From assembly GCF_002154895.1 (NCBI RefSeq), contig NZ_MUIZ01000004.1, forward strand, positions 62,001 through 126,000: DNA of 64,000 nt. Reading direction: 5' to 3'. Positions 24,941-34,487 of this stretch are shown here, piece after piece; within the stretch, counting starts at the first letter, position 1, and the number at the start of each line of letters is the position of its first letter. This DNA is from Lactococcus petauri. Its GTDB lineage: Bacteria; Bacillota; Bacilli; Lactobacillales; Streptococcaceae. Below the pieces are notes generated by a model, which saw only the letters and a program-made list of their open reading frames with translations, searched no databases and was not told the origin of the DNA. Both the position numbers and the translations under genes were made by a program.

Positions 24941-25966
24941 ATGGAATACTACCAAAATTTTATAAAAAATGAAAAACTTAGAAGATGGGTCGTTTTGGCG
25001 TTTCTCATTGCTGTACTCTATTTTGTACGAAGCATTCTCCCACTGATGCTCTTGACTTTCGTCTTCAGCTACCTCGCCTATCGTTTTGTCAGCTTTATCG
25101 AGCGAAAAATTAAACTTCCTGGTAAAATAAGTGGTTTTATCCTATATGGTGTCATTCTTTTTTTAATCTACTTAGGCATTACGGAATATATTCCCGTATT
25201 GGTCAATCAGCTCACGCACCTCATCAATGCAGTAAGTAAGTTTTACCAGAACAACAGCAATGGCGAGAGTGCGCTGATGGATTCGATATATAATCTTTTT
25301 AAAGAATACAACTTGGCAGATAAACTGCAAAGCAGTTTGGGGACTTTGGTTGATTATGTAACCAGCTTTGGGAAAGGGTTACTCATTGTCGTTTTCGCCT
25401 TTTTAATGAGTTTCTTCTTCACTATTGATCGTAAAGAAACCAATAAATTCTCAGCTCTTTTCTTGGAAAGTGACTTTGCTTGGTTCTTTGAAGACGTCTA
25501 TTATCTGGCAAGCAAATTCTTTACAGGCTTTGGTGTTGTCTTGGAAACGCAATTTATTATTGCTCTCGTTAATACCGCTTTGACACTTATTGCGTTAAGC
25601 TTCATGGGTTTTCCAGAGTTATTGAGTTTGGGCGTAATGATTTTCTTACTGAGCCTTGTTCCCGTTGCTGGTGTACTTGTCTCTTGTATTCCTTTATCCA
25701 TCATCGGTTATTCTATTGGCGGGATTAGGGATGTCATCTTTGTGTTACTGATGGTTGCTTTAATCCATGCTCTTGAGTCTTATGTCCTCAACCCGCATCT
25801 GATGGCCCATAAGACAAAACTGCCTATGTTTTACACTTTCGTGATTCTTTTCTTAGGAGAACATTTCTTCGGTGTTTGGGGCCTTATCGTGGGAATTCCA
25901 ATCTTTAACTTTGCCCTAGATCTTCTCGGTGTGAAGGAGATTCCCTTTAAAAAACTTAAAAAATAA
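24941..25966 (+). CDS. AI-2E family transporter (PerM/YdiK-like)
   Basis: This 341-residue polytopic membrane protein has about seven or eight hydrophobic segments. Typical family segments are visible: paired N-terminal helices (VLAFLIAVLYFVRSILPLM), an extracytoplasmic amphipathic segment around 80-130, GFGVVLETQFIIALVNT, the LVPVAGVLVSCIP turn and a late GLIVGIPIFN. The family was named after a proposed autoinducer-2 export role, but other members are sodium/proton antiporters, so the substrate is unknown. It is monocistronic between terminators, with AAGGATGGG as ribosome binding site. Confidence 0.82.
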   Translation: MEYYQNFIKNEKLRRWVVLAFLIAVLYFVRSILPLMLLTFVFSYLAYRFVSFIERKIKLPGKISGFILYGVILFLIYLGITEYIPVLVNQLTHLINAVSKFYQNNSNGESALMDSIYNLFKEYNLADKLQSSLGTLVDYVTSFGKGLLIVVFAFLMSFFFTIDRKETNKFSALFLESDFAWFFEDVYYLASKFFTGFGVVLETQFIIALVNTALTLIALSFMGFPELLSLGVMIFLLSLVPVAGVLVSCIPLSIIGYSIGGIRDVIFVLLMVALIHALESYVLNPHLMAHKTKLPMFYTFVILFLGEHFFGVWGLIVGIPIFNFALDLLGVKEIPFKKLKK

Positions 25967-25968
25967 TC

Positions 25969-26000
25969 AAAAGTGAGCAAGAATTCCGGGCTCACTTTTA
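25969..26000 (+). terminator. Intrinsic terminator after the AI-2E-family gene
   Basis: AAAAGTGAGC pairs with GCTCACTTTT (25969-25978 with 25990-25999). Confidence 0.8.
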
Positions 26001-26148
26001 ATCTGAAAAGGCAGAGCTATAAAAATAGCCAGTAAAATGTTATAATTACAATGCATACTTTTTCTCTTTTAGATGAAAAGAAGAAGATGAGGAATAAGAG
26101 AAGTAAACTTATTACTGATATTACTGATAAGAAAAGGATAAAAAATAA

Positions 26149-27459
26149 ATGACACTACCTACAGTAGCCATTGTCGGCCGACCAAATGTCGGAAAATCGA
26201 CGATTTTTAACCGTATTGCTGGAGAACGTATCTCGATTGTTGAAGATATTCCTGGAGTAACACGTGACCGTATTTATGCCACAGGCGAATGGTTGAACAA
26301 AAAATTCTCGCTTATTGATACCGGAGGGATTGAACTTTCGGATGAGCCCTTCATGACACAGATCCGTGCCCAAGCAGAGATAGCGATGGAAGAAGCGGAT
26401 GTTATCGTAGCTGTTGTGGATGGAGAAACAGGAATTACTGATGCTGATGAACATGTAGCACAAATTCTCTACCGTACAGATAAACCAGTTATCCTCGTTG
26501 TCAATAAAGTAGATAACCCGGAGCGCCGAATGGAAATCTTCGACTTCTATTCACTTGGTCTGGGAGAACCTTATCCTGTATCCGCTGTACACGGCTTAGG
26601 GACAGGGGACGTTCTTGATGCAATCATTGAAAACCTGCCAACAGAAACAGAAGAAGAAAATCCAGATGTCATCAAATTTAGTTTGATTGGTCGTCCAAAC
26701 GTTGGTAAATCAAGTTTGATTAACGCTATTCTCGGAGAAGATCGTGTCATTGCCAGCCCTGTCGCAGGTACGACACGTGATGCGATTGATACAAGCTTTA
26801 CTGATGCAGAAGGGCAAGAATTCCTCATGATTGATACAGCAGGGATGCGTAAATCTGGGAAAATCTACGAAAATACAGAAAAATATTCTGTAATGCGTGC
26901 TATGCGTGCTATTGATCGGAGCGACATTGTGCTTATGGTCATCAATGCAGAAGAGGGAATTCGTGAATACGATATGCGGATTGCTGGCTTCGCTCATGAT
27001 GCAGGTAAGGGAATTCTTCTCGTAGTAAACAAGTGGGATACACTTGAAAAAGACAATTACACTATGAAAAAATTCGAAGACGATATTCGTTGGAAATTTA
27101 AATTCCTTGATTATGCACCGATTGTTTATGTTTCAGCTAAAACAGGTCAACGTCTTCATAAGCTTCCAGATATGATTAAGGAAATTCATCATTCACAAAA
27201 CCTTCGTATTTCAAGTTCTGTCTTGAATGATGTTATTATGGATGCAGTAGCAATTAATCCAACACCGACAGATAAAGGGAAACGTTTGAAGATTTTCTAT
27301 GCAACCCAAGTTGCTGTTAAACCACCAACATTTGTGGTCTTCGTTAATGAAGAAGAACTGATGCATTTCTCTTATATGCGCTTCTTAGAAAATCAAATCC
27401 GTAAAGCCTTTGTCTTTGAAGGTACACCAATTCATTTGATTGCACGTAAACGTAAATAA
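26149..27459 (+). CDS. der: Ribosome biogenesis GTPase Der
   Basis: This 436-residue protein has two consecutive GTPase domains and a KH-like C-terminal domain, and is needed for 50S ribosome assembly. Seen: the first P-loop GRPNVGKST (about 9-17) with DTGG and NKVD, the second P-loop GRPNVGKSS (about 181-189) with DTAGM and NKWD, and a C-terminal KH-like region from about 350 ending in HLIARKRK. Upstream are an extended -10 (TGTTATAAT) and a short tandem repeat (two copies of ATTACTGAT). Confidence 0.96.
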   Translation: MTLPTVAIVGRPNVGKSTIFNRIAGERISIVEDIPGVTRDRIYATGEWLNKKFSLIDTGGIELSDEPFMTQIRAQAEIAMEEADVIVAVVDGETGITDADEHVAQILYRTDKPVILVVNKVDNPERRMEIFDFYSLGLGEPYPVSAVHGLGTGDVLDAIIENLPTETEEENPDVIKFSLIGRPNVGKSSLINAILGEDRVIASPVAGTTRDAIDTSFTDAEGQEFLMIDTAGMRKSGKIYENTEKYSVMRAMRAIDRSDIVLMVINAEEGIREYDMRIAGFAHDAGKGILLVVNKWDTLEKDNYTMKKFEDDIRWKFKFLDYAPIVYVSAKTGQRLHKLPDMIKEIHHSQNLRISSSVLNDVIMDAVAINPTPTDKGKRLKIFYATQVAVKPPTFVVFVNEEELMHFSYMRFLENQIRKAFVFEGTPIHLIARKRK

Positions 27460-27460
27460 T

Positions 27461-27493
27461 AAAAAGCTTGAAGTTAATCTTCAAGCTTTTTAT
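27461..27493. terminator. Bidirectional terminator between der and lrgB
   Basis: A perfect 13-bp stem (27461-27473 with 27479-27491), A-flanked and T-flanked, lies between convergent genes. Confidence 0.85.
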
Positions 27494-27524
27494 TATAACT
27501 GGTTAGAATTTCAGACAGTTAGGC

Positions 27525-28223
27525 TCAATAGCCCAGAATAATATGTGCCACTAAAGGTGCAAAAATCACGTACATAATCCCGGTTACGCCAATCGCTAAA
27601 GCTCCCATGGCGCCTTGAACTTTTCCTAGTTCAATAGCAGTTCCTGTACCAACGGCATGTCCAGTGCCGCCGAGCACCACACCTTGGGCCACAGGGTCTT
27701 TAATTTTAAAAAGTTTCATCAATGGCACGCCAAGGACACTGGTCAAGATTCCGGTAGCCACGACCACGACAACCGTAATCGTTGTCACACCTTGCATTTT
27801 TTCTGTGATACCAATAGCCATCGCAGTAGTTACAGATTTTGGGAAAAGGGACAATGAAGCTAATTTTGATAAACCGAAAAATTTTAACAATAAGGCCGTA
27901 ATAACTGTATTAATAAGAGCAGCAGCAGCGATACTGATTAAAATTGATCTTGCATGATGCTTCATGAGCTGGAAGGTTTTATACAAAGGAATACCTAAGG
28001 CAACAGTTGAAGGACCAATCAAGTCGTTTAATATCGCGCCTCCTTTGTAATAATTCTCATAAGGTATTTTAGCTACAACCAAAATCAAAATAATAACGAG
28101 GGTTGCAAAAAGTAAGGGATTCGTCCAAGGCTTACGTATATTTTCATTGATACGTACACCAATAATAAATATTAAAATAGTAAGTGTTAAACCAAATAAC
28201 GGGCTAGAAGTAATGGCATCCAT
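27525..28223 (-). CDS. lrgB: LrgB family protein (CidB/LrgB)
   Basis: This 232-residue membrane protein with about seven hydrophobic segments belongs to the LrgB/CidB family. Seen: PKSVTTAMA in the middle, then GTGHAVGTGTA, both conserved in the family. With LrgA it modulates murein hydrolase activity and autolysis and in several species acts in pyruvate uptake; which applies here is not visible. Its ATG shares one base with the lrgA stop (TGATG), so translation is coupled. Confidence 0.9.
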   Translation of the reverse strand: MDAITSSPLFGLTLTILIFIIGVRINENIRKPWTNPLLFATLVIILILVVAKIPYENYYKGGAILNDLIGPSTVALGIPLYKTFQLMKHHARSILISIAAAALINTVITALLLKFFGLSKLASLSLFPKSVTTAMAIGITEKMQGVTTITVVVVVATGILTSVLGVPLMKLFKIKDPVAQGVVLGGTGHAVGTGTAIELGKVQGAMGALAIGVTGIMYVIFAPLVAHIILGY

Positions 28224-28618
28224 CAGTTTACCTCTCTTTTATTTTTTAACAATTCTGGTTCGAGGTAATCTCCTTCATATTTGACTTTAATAAATTGAAC
28301 CAAATGACCTAAAACAAAGACATTCACAATAAGAGCAAGGAGAACAATCAAAGCTATTTGCCACCAAAAATCGGAAATCAAGGACCATTTAGCCATGATT
28401 CCCACACCAGCAGGTAAAAATAAAATCGTCATGTTATTGATTAAGAAACTCCCGACCTCATCTACATCAGTGAATTTTAAAACTTTAAATTGCAACGCAA
28501 GGAATAAAAAAATCATTCCTAAAATACTCCCGGGAACAGGAAGATGCAAACTGTTTGACAGCGTATCTCCTACGAAAGAAAAACCAAAAATAATAAGTAA
28601 CTGAAAATAAATTTTCAT
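28223..28618 (-). CDS. lrgA: LrgA family protein (CidA/LrgA, holin-like)
   Basis: This 131-residue protein has four hydrophobic segments and the family signature LPVPGSILGM (about 28-37), followed by FLPAGVGIM. LrgA/CidA proteins resemble holins and work with LrgB/CidB. The start at 28618 is used because AGGAG (28625-28629, minus strand) is directly next to the ATG at 28624 but 6 bases from 28618. A minus-strand promoter lies just upstream. First gene of a two-gene operon. Confidence 0.88.
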   Translation of the reverse strand: MKIYFQLLIIFGFSFVGDTLSNSLHLPVPGSILGMIFLFLALQFKVLKFTDVDEVGSFLINNMTILFLPAGVGIMAKWSLISDFWWQIALIVLLALIVNVFVLGHLVQFIKVKYEGDYLEPELLKNKREVN

Positions 28619-28647
28619 AAACATCTCCTATAAATTACACTCTTTTT

Positions 28648-28676
28648 ATCATAGCCCTTTAATGCTAGATTTTCAA
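28648..28676 (-). promoter_or_regulatory. Promoter of lrgAB
   Basis: On the minus strand TTGAAA and TATGAT are spaced by 17 bp. Confidence 0.7.
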
Positions 28677-28744
28677 GAATTTTCAAAGAAATTTTATGTG
28701 CGAGTTAGGAAGTTTAAACGGTACACCCTGCGCAATCATGCCTC

Positions 28745-28772
28745 TTGACAAACCGCAAAAATGTGCTATAAT
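28745..28772 (+). promoter_or_regulatory. Strong promoter of the rimP-infB operon
   Basis: Consensus TTGACA (28745-28750) and TATAAT (28767-28772), spacing 16, with TGC before the -10 hexamer. It is the closest match to consensus in the window. Confidence 0.9.
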
Positions 28773-28796
28773 AGTCTTAAATAAAAAACTACTAGA

Positions 28797-28822
28797 AAGG
28801 AGCGTTCGTGAGGACGCTCCTT
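28797..28822 (+). promoter_or_regulatory. Leader hairpin hiding an upstream start signal of rimP
   Basis: A 9-bp stem (28797-28805 with 28814-28822) encloses the sequence AAGGAGCGTTCGTG. That contains a Shine-Dalgarno and an in-frame GTG (28808) of rimP. When folded it would block this upstream start and leave the ATG at 28850 usable. Confidence 0.6.
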
Positions 28823-28849
28823 CTGTGTTGTTTTCTGAAAGGAGAAGAG

Positions 28850-29326
28850 ATGTCAGAAACACTTGTAAAAACAGTAGAAGATTTCATCTTGCCTCACCTA
28901 CCAGAAGAGTTTGAATTGATTGATGTTGAGTGGGAAAAACTTGGCGGAGATATGGTTTTGCGACTTTTGGTGGATAAGGCAGATGGCATTACGATTCAAG
29001 ACACAGCCGATTTAAGTGAAATTCTTTCACCTTTGCTAGACACAATTTCGCCAGATCCATTTCCAACGGAAGGTTATATGCTTGAAGTTGCAAGCCCTGG
29101 TGCAGAACGTCCGCTTAAAAAAGCTGAACATTTTCAAAGTGCCATTGGTGAGTACATTCTTGTAAAACTTTATCAAAAAATTGAAGGCGAAAAAGAATTT
29201 GTTGGAGATTTGGTGAAGTTTGAGGACAACACCTTAACTGTAGAATATATGGATAAAGCCCGTAAGAAAACAGTTGAAATTCCAGCAGATAAGATTTCAA
29301 AAGCAACAACTTTAGTGAAGTTGTAG
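28850..29326 (+). CDS. rimP: Ribosome maturation factor RimP
   Basis: This 158-residue protein is needed for 30S subunit maturation. Seen: an N-terminal alpha/beta domain with [15 protein letters not shown]-like strands, [12 protein letters not shown], and a C-terminal SH3-like barrel from about 95. The ATG at 28850 has AAAGGAG upstream and gives the usual family length. A GTG at 28808, also with AAAGGAG, would add 14 residues ([14 protein letters not shown]), but it lies in a hairpin. First gene of rimP-nusA-ylxR-ylxQ-infB-rbfA. Confidence 0.93.
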   Translation: MSETLVKTVEDFILPHLPEEFELIDVEWEKLGGDMVLRLLVDKADGITIQDTADLSEILSPLLDTISPDPFPTEGYMLEVASPGAERPLKKAEHFQSAIGEYILVKLYQKIEGEKEFVGDLVKFEDNTLTVEYMDKARKKTVEIPADKISKATTLVKL

Positions 29327-29417
29327 GAAATTCTAAATGCTCTGAGAGTAAGTCTCTCAACCGAAATAATAAAAAGAAAATATTTTCCAAAAAACTCAAG
29401 AAAGAGGAAAAAACAAA

Positions 29418-30545
29418 ATGAGCAAGGAAATGCTTAACGCCTTTACAATGCTAGAAGAAGAAAAAGGCATTAAACAAGAGATTGTTATCGAAGCAATTGA
29501 GCAAGCAATCACAGCTGCTTACAAGCGCCAATATGGTCAAGCACAAAATGTGAAAGTTATTTTCGATGAGAAAAAAGGAAACTTCAATGTTTACTCAACA
29601 CGTGAAATTGTGGATGAAGTCTTTGATAGCCGTCTTGAAATCTCACTTGAAGATGCCCAAGAATTAAACCCGCATTATGAAATTGGCGACAAAATCATGT
29701 TTGAAGAAAAACCAAAAGATTTTGCACGTACAGCGGCGGGAGCAGCTAAACAAGTTATCATGCAAAAAATGCGTGAAGAAGAACGTACAATCATTTACAA
29801 TGAATACAGCCGTTATAAAGATGAAATCATCATGGGTACCGTTGAAAAAGTTGATGCGCGTGCAGTTTACGTTAACTTGGGCCGTGTGGATGCACTTTTG
29901 ACAGCCAAAGACCGTATCAGTCAAGAAAATTATCACGTTGGTGACAAAGTGAAAGTTTATGTGACTGACGTACTTTTGACACCAAAAGGGACACGGGTCT
30001 TCATCAGCCGTACAGCACCAGATATGCTTAAACGTATGTTTGAAAAAGAAATCCCTGAAGTTTACGATGGAACAGTAGAAATCAAATCTGTTGCGCGTGA
30101 TGCAGGTGATCGTGCGAAAGTCATTGTCGAAAGTCATGATGAAAACGTCGATGCTATCGGTACAATGGTTGGTGCAAAAGGTGCACGTATTCAAGGTATT
30201 ATCCGTGAGCTTGCGGGTGAAAAGATGGATATCATCGAATACAATGCCGACAAAGCAACCTTGATTGCCAACGCACTTAAACCAGCTCGTATCGAGCAAG
30301 TGGCTATCCGTGAAGACGGTTCAGCAATTGCAGTTGTTGCTCAAGATCAATTATCCTTAGCAATCGGTAAACGTGGACAAAATGTACGTCTTGCTGCACA
30401 CGTTACAAACTGTAAGATTGATATCAAGTCCGAAGAAGATTTCCAAAAGGAAATGGCGGAGCTTGATGCACTTGTTGAAGAAGTAGATGAAATTGTAGAA
30501 GAAGTTGCTGAAACTGTTTCAGAAGAAGCAACAACTGAAGAATAG
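29418..30545 (+). CDS. nusA: Transcription termination/antitermination factor NusA
   Basis: This 375-residue protein binds RNA polymerase and modulates pausing and termination. Seen: an N-terminal polymerase-binding domain (about 1-125), an S1 RNA-binding domain (about 130-200, MGTVEKVDARAVYVNLGR), and two KH domains (about 230-345, with GAKGARIQGI and GKRGQNVRLA). An acidic Glu-rich tail replaces the C-terminal repeats found in proteobacteria, as is normal in Firmicutes. Second gene of the operon. Confidence 0.96.
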   Translation: MSKEMLNAFTMLEEEKGIKQEIVIEAIEQAITAAYKRQYGQAQNVKVIFDEKKGNFNVYSTREIVDEVFDSRLEISLEDAQELNPHYEIGDKIMFEEKPKDFARTAAGAAKQVIMQKMREEERTIIYNEYSRYKDEIIMGTVEKVDARAVYVNLGRVDALLTAKDRISQENYHVGDKVKVYVTDVLLTPKGTRVFISRTAPDMLKRMFEKEIPEVYDGTVEIKSVARDAGDRAKVIVESHDENVDAIGTMVGAKGARIQGIIRELAGEKMDIIEYNADKATLIANALKPARIEQVAIREDGSAIAVVAQDQLSLAIGKRGQNVRLAAHVTNCKIDIKSEEDFQKEMAELDALVEEVDEIVEEVAETVSEEATTEE

Positions 30546-30549
30546 GCCT

Positions 30550-30870
30550 ATGAAACAAAAAAAGACTCCCATGAGAAAGTCTGTAGTTTCTGGTGAGCAA
30601 ATCGCTAAACGTGATCTTTTACGTATTGCTTTTAACAAAGAGGGGCAAATCTCCATTGACCCGACAGGTAAGGCACATGGCCGTGGTGCTTATATTGCCT
30701 TATCAAATGAAGAAGCACAGCTCGCTAAGAAGAGACATGTCTTTGATCGTACTTTTAGTACAAAAATCTCAGACGAATTTTATGACGAACTGATCAGTTA
30801 TGTTGAACACCAAGTTGCACGCCGTGAATTAGCAGAAGCTACTTATTCGGCAGACTTGGCACCGGACTAA
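30550..30870 (+). CDS. ylxR: YlxR family RNA-binding protein (DUF448)
   Basis: This 106-residue basic protein belongs to the YlxR family found between nusA and infB. The N-terminal signature appears as PMRKSVVSGE (residues 7-16), with Ser where many members have Cys. It is followed by LLRIAFN and GRGAYIAL. Proposed roles are RNA binding and nucleoid-linked regulation. The start at 30550 lies 4 bases after the nusA stop with only a weak ribosome binding site, which fits translational coupling. Confidence 0.85.
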   Translation: MKQKKTPMRKSVVSGEQIAKRDLLRIAFNKEGQISIDPTGKAHGRGAYIALSNEEAQLAKKRHVFDRTFSTKISDEFYDELISYVEHQVARRELAEATYSADLAPD

Positions 30871-30877
30871 GGCTAAT

Positions 30878-31183
30878 ATGAATAATACAAAAAAAGTATT
30901 GAATTTACTCGGTCTTGCTAAACGTGCAGGAAAAGTCATCACAGGTGAAGAACTTGTGGTTAAAGCCATTCAAAATGGCAAAGCCAGTTTAGTTTTTGTT
31001 GCCCATGATGCGTCAGAGAATTTGATCAAAAAAATCACCGATAAATCGAGTTACTATGAGGTAAGCGTCTTACAAACGTTCTCAGTAAATGAACTTTCAG
31101 TAGCAATTGGTGCTAATCGAAAAGTGTTAGCCATTGCTGATGATGGATTTGCAAAGAAAATGGAGAGCCTTATGACTAACTAA
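30878..31183 (+). CDS. ylxQ: L7Ae-like ribosomal protein (YlxQ)
   Basis: This 101-residue protein has the L7Ae/L30e fold: NLLGLAKRAGKVITGEE at residues 8-24, then VFVAHDASENL, and a C-terminal AIADDGFAKKM. Family members bind kink-turn RNA. It starts 7 bases after ylxR and precedes infB, the standard Firmicute order. Confidence 0.9.
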   Translation: MNNTKKVLNLLGLAKRAGKVITGEELVVKAIQNGKASLVFVAHDASENLIKKITDKSSYYEVSVLQTFSVNELSVAIGANRKVLAIADDGFAKKMESLMTN

Positions 31184-31201
31184 AAAATAAGGAGGACAAC
31201 A

Positions 31202-33919
31202 TTGTCTGATAAAAAACGAATTAATCAAATCGCAAAAGAAACAGGATTGAAAAATGCTGATCTTGTGTCAGCTGCACAAGAATTGGGCTTGGCTGTTAAA
31301 GCTCACTCAAGTTCAGTCACAGATGCTGAAGCAGAAAAAATCATTGCACGTGTGAAATCAGGAACTACTGCAACAGAAAAAACAGCTGCTCCAGCAAAAG
31401 ATACCCAGTCAAAAGCGAAAACATCAAAGAAAAAAGATGACGCGCCACGTACCTTTGCAGGAAAAGCAGTGGTTGAAGATCCTGCCATCTTGGCACGTAT
31501 TAAAGCTAAAGAAGAAGCAGAAAAAGCCGCAAAGGTTGAAGCTGAAGTAAAGGCTGAACCAAAAGTGGAAGAAGTTAAAACAGTAAAACAAGAAAAAACA
31601 GCGCCAAAAGTAGAGAAGAAATCAGAAGCTCCAGCTCCAGCAGCGAAAAAGCAAGAAGAAAAAACTACTGAGCCAGTGAAAGAAGAACCTAAAAAAGCAT
31701 TGGATAAAAAACCAAGGATTCAAATCAAAGTCGTAAAACGCGCAGAAGATATCAAAAAAGAAGCAGCGAAAAAAGATGCTGCTCGTCAAGAACGTCGTCA
31801 AAATGATCGCCGTAACAATGACAATCGTCGCGGTGGACAAGGTCGCAATCAAAATGACAATCGTCGCAATAATGATAACCAAAATCGTGGCGGCAATAAA
31901 TTTGAGAGTAAACCCTCAACAGAAGTATTTACAGCACCTGCTACTTCCGGTAAAAACAATAACCGCCGTGATCGTGACCGCAAGAAAAACGAACACGACA
32001 AATCTTCAGATGGTCGTCGCCCAGGCGGACCATTGCGTGTAAATGATAACCGTAATCAAGTACGTAATGCACGTAACTCAAACTGGAATCAAAAAGGTCG
32101 CCGTGGAGGTAAAAACCAACAATCTGCCGCACCAGTATCTACTCGTAAATATCATGAATTACCAGAATCAGTGGAATATGCTGAAGGAATGAACGTTCAA
32201 GATATTGCAAAAGCAATCAAACGTGAACCAGCTGAGATCATCAAAAAACTTTTCATGATGGGAACAATGGTTAATCAAAACCAATCTCTTGATGAAGATA
32301 CTTTGGAATTAATCCTTATGGATTATGGTATTACTCCAGTTAAAAAAGTGGAAGAAGACCAATCTGATATTGAACGTCTTTTCGTTGAAGAAGGTTACCT
32401 TAACGAAGAAAACATGGTAGAACGTCCAGCTGTTGTTACAATCATGGGTCACGTTGACCATGGTAAAACAACCTTGCTTGACCGTTTCCGTGAATCTCGT
32501 GTCACTGAAGGTGAAGCTGGTGGTATCACACAACATATCGGTGCTTATCAAATCAAAACTGGAGATAAGAAAATCACTTTCTTGGACACACCAGGGCACG
32601 AAGCATTCACAAGCATGCGTGCACGTGGTGCCTCAGTAACCGATATTACAATCTTGGTTGTTGCTGCTGATGATGGTGTTATGCCACAAACGATTGAAGC
32701 TATCAATCACTCAAAAGCTGCTGGTGTGCCAATCATCGTTGCCATTAACAAAATTGATAAACCAGGTGCAAACCCACAGCGTGTAATTCAAGAATTAGCT
32801 GAACATGGTGTTATGTCACAAGCTTGGGGCGGTGAATCTGAATTTGTTGAAATCTCAGCTAAATTCAATCAAAATCTTGATGCTCTTTTGGAAACTGTTT
32901 TGCTTGTTGCTGAAATGCAAGAACTTAAAGCAGACCCAACTGTCCGTGCTATTGGTACAGTTGTTGAAGCACGTCTTGACCAAGGACGTGGTGCTATTGC
33001 AACACTCTTGGTACAACAAGGTACACTTCACGTTCAAGACCCAATCGTTGTTGGTAACACATATGGTCGTGTACGTACGATGACAAATGATTTGGGTCGT
33101 CGTATTAAAGAAGCTTTGCCATCAACACCAGTCGAATTGACAGGTCTCTCTGATGTGCCTCAAGCTGGTGATCATTTCGCCGTCTTTGAAGATGAAAAAT
33201 CTGCACGTGCAGCTGGTGAAGAACGTGCCAAACGTGCCCAATTGATTAAACGTCAAAGCACACGTCGTGTAAGTCTTGATAACCTCTTTGATACACTTAA
33301 AGAAGGTCAAGTTAAAACAGTTAACATCATCATCAAGGCTGATGTACAAGGTACAGCTGAAGCGATGGCTGCTTCCTTACAAAAAATTGATGTTGAAGGT
33401 GTAAAAGTTGATATCGTTCACGCGGCAGTTGGTGCGATTAGTGAATCAGACGTTTCATTAGCAGCAGCTTCAAATGCGATTATCATCGGTTTCAATGTTC
33501 GTCCAACGGGACTTGCACGTGAGCAAGCAGAACATGAAGATGTAGATATTCGTCTTCACAGCATCATCTATAAAGTTATTGAAGAAATCGAAACAGCCAT
33601 GCGTGGTATGCTGGATCCAGAATACAAAGAAGAAATTATCGGTGAAGCGATTGTCCGTGAAACATTCAACGTTTCTAAAGTTGGTACAATTGCCGGATTT
33701 ATGGTTATCCGTGGTAAAGTTCAACGTGATGCCAGCGTTCGAGTTATTCGTGACGGTGTAGTTATCCATGATGGAGCTATCGCTAGCTTGAAACATTACA
33801 AAGATGATGTTAAAGAAGTCGGTAATGCACAAGAAGGTGGTTTGATGGTAGAAAACTACAACGACATTCTTGTTGACGATACATTTGAAGTTTATAAAAT
33901 GGTTGAAATCAAGCGTTAA
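31202..33919 (+). CDS. infB: Translation initiation factor IF-2
   Basis: This 905-residue GTPase brings initiator tRNA to the 30S subunit. Seen: a short N-terminal helix domain ([11 protein letters not shown]), a long low-complexity linker (about 55-310) rich in Ala/Lys/Glu and then Arg/Asn/Gly, the IF2-N repeat, the G domain with GHVDHGKTT (about 417-425), DTPGHEAFT and NKIDKPG, and C-terminal domains. The TTG start has GGAGG 6 bases upstream. The linker from about 31800 to 32110 has the strongest base-composition bias in the operon. Confidence 0.97.
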   Translation: MSDKKRINQIAKETGLKNADLVSAAQELGLAVKAHSSSVTDAEAEKIIARVKSGTTATEKTAAPAKDTQSKAKTSKKKDDAPRTFAGKAVVEDPAILARIKAKEEAEKAAKVEAEVKAEPKVEEVKTVKQEKTAPKVEKKSEAPAPAAKKQEEKTTEPVKEEPKKALDKKPRIQIKVVKRAEDIKKEAAKKDAARQERRQNDRRNNDNRRGGQGRNQNDNRRNNDNQNRGGNKFESKPSTEVFTAPATSGKNNNRRDRDRKKNEHDKSSDGRRPGGPLRVNDNRNQVRNARNSNWNQKGRRGGKNQQSAAPVSTRKYHELPESVEYAEGMNVQDIAKAIKREPAEIIKKLFMMGTMVNQNQSLDEDTLELILMDYGITPVKKVEEDQSDIERLFVEEGYLNEENMVERPAVVTIMGHVDHGKTTLLDRFRESRVTEGEAGGITQHIGAYQIKTGDKKITFLDTPGHEAFTSMRARGASVTDITILVVAADDGVMPQTIEAINHSKAAGVPIIVAINKIDKPGANPQRVIQELAEHGVMSQAWGGESEFVEISAKFNQNLDALLETVLLVAEMQELKADPTVRAIGTVVEARLDQGRGAIATLLVQQGTLHVQDPIVVGNTYGRVRTMTNDLGRRIKEALPSTPVELTGLSDVPQAGDHFAVFEDEKSARAAGEERAKRAQLIKRQSTRRVSLDNLFDTLKEGQVKTVNIIIKADVQGTAEAMAASLQKIDVEGVKVDIVHAAVGAISESDVSLAAASNAIIIGFNVRPTGLAREQAEHEDVDIRLHSIIYKVIEEIETAMRGMLDPEYKEEIIGEAIVRETFNVSKVGTIAGFMVIRGKVQRDASVRVIRDGVVIHDGAIASLKHYKDDVKEVGNAQEGGLMVENYNDILVDDTFEVYKMVEIKR

Positions 33920-33961
33920 AATTTAAAATGTTTGAGGAAAAAATAAAAAAGGAGAATGATT

Positions 33962-34318
33962 ATGGGCACTTCCTTCCGCAGTGACCGTGTGGCTGTCGAA
34001 ATCCAACGTGAAATCAATGATATTTTGCGTCATAAGATTCGAGATCCCCGCGTTCAAGATGTGAATATTACAGATGTTCAAGTGACAGGTGATTTGAGTC
34101 AAGCAACAGTTTATTACAGCTTGCTGTCTAACCTTGCCAGTGACAATGAAAAAGCTAAAAAAGGTCTGGAAAAAGCTACAGGTCTTGTTAAACGTGAGTT
34201 AGCACAACGTATGACCATGTATCGTATCCCGGATTTGAAGTTTGCCAAAGATGAATCTGTCGAATATGGTTCAAAAATCGATGAACTTCTCCGTAATTTG
34301 GATAAACCAGAATATTAA
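33962..34318 (+). CDS. rbfA: Ribosome-binding factor A
   Basis: This 118-residue KH-fold protein assists 16S rRNA processing in 30S assembly. Seen: [13 protein letters not shown] at the N-terminus, [14 protein letters not shown], and [16 protein letters not shown]. The start at 33962 is preferred because GGAG (33951-33954) is 7 bases upstream, whereas the ATG at 33956 is only one base from it. Last gene of the operon. Confidence 0.93.
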   Translation: MGTSFRSDRVAVEIQREINDILRHKIRDPRVQDVNITDVQVTGDLSQATVYYSLLSNLASDNEKAKKGLEKATGLVKRELAQRMTMYRIPDLKFAKDESVEYGSKIDELLRNLDKPEY

Positions 34319-34320
34319 TA

Positions 34321-34357
34321 AAAAAAATAAGCACTCATCATTGAGGCTTATTTTTTT
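34321..34357 (+). terminator. Terminator of the rimP-rbfA operon
   Basis: AAAAAAATAAGC pairs with GCTTATTTTTTT, with an inner CTCA/TGAG stem. Confidence 0.8.
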
Positions 34358-34487
34358 ATATATAGTCTGCAAAAATGAGGGGACTGTGCTATAATACTCA
34401 TGGCAAAATGCTAAAAGTCACACTTGTATGTGCAAAGCAGGTTATTGTGTTAAAATCTAAATAAAAAGTATAATGAGGAAAAATATT

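Noticed and set aside
26110-26135. Tandem ATTACTGAT repeat before der
   Set aside because: Two copies of 9 bases in AT-rich DNA; no link to a known element.
29664-30299. 211-codon open frame on the minus strand inside nusA
   Set aside because: It lies fully within a strong, conserved coding gene, and its Cys/Phe/His-rich composition is typical of an antisense shadow. No ribosome binding site.
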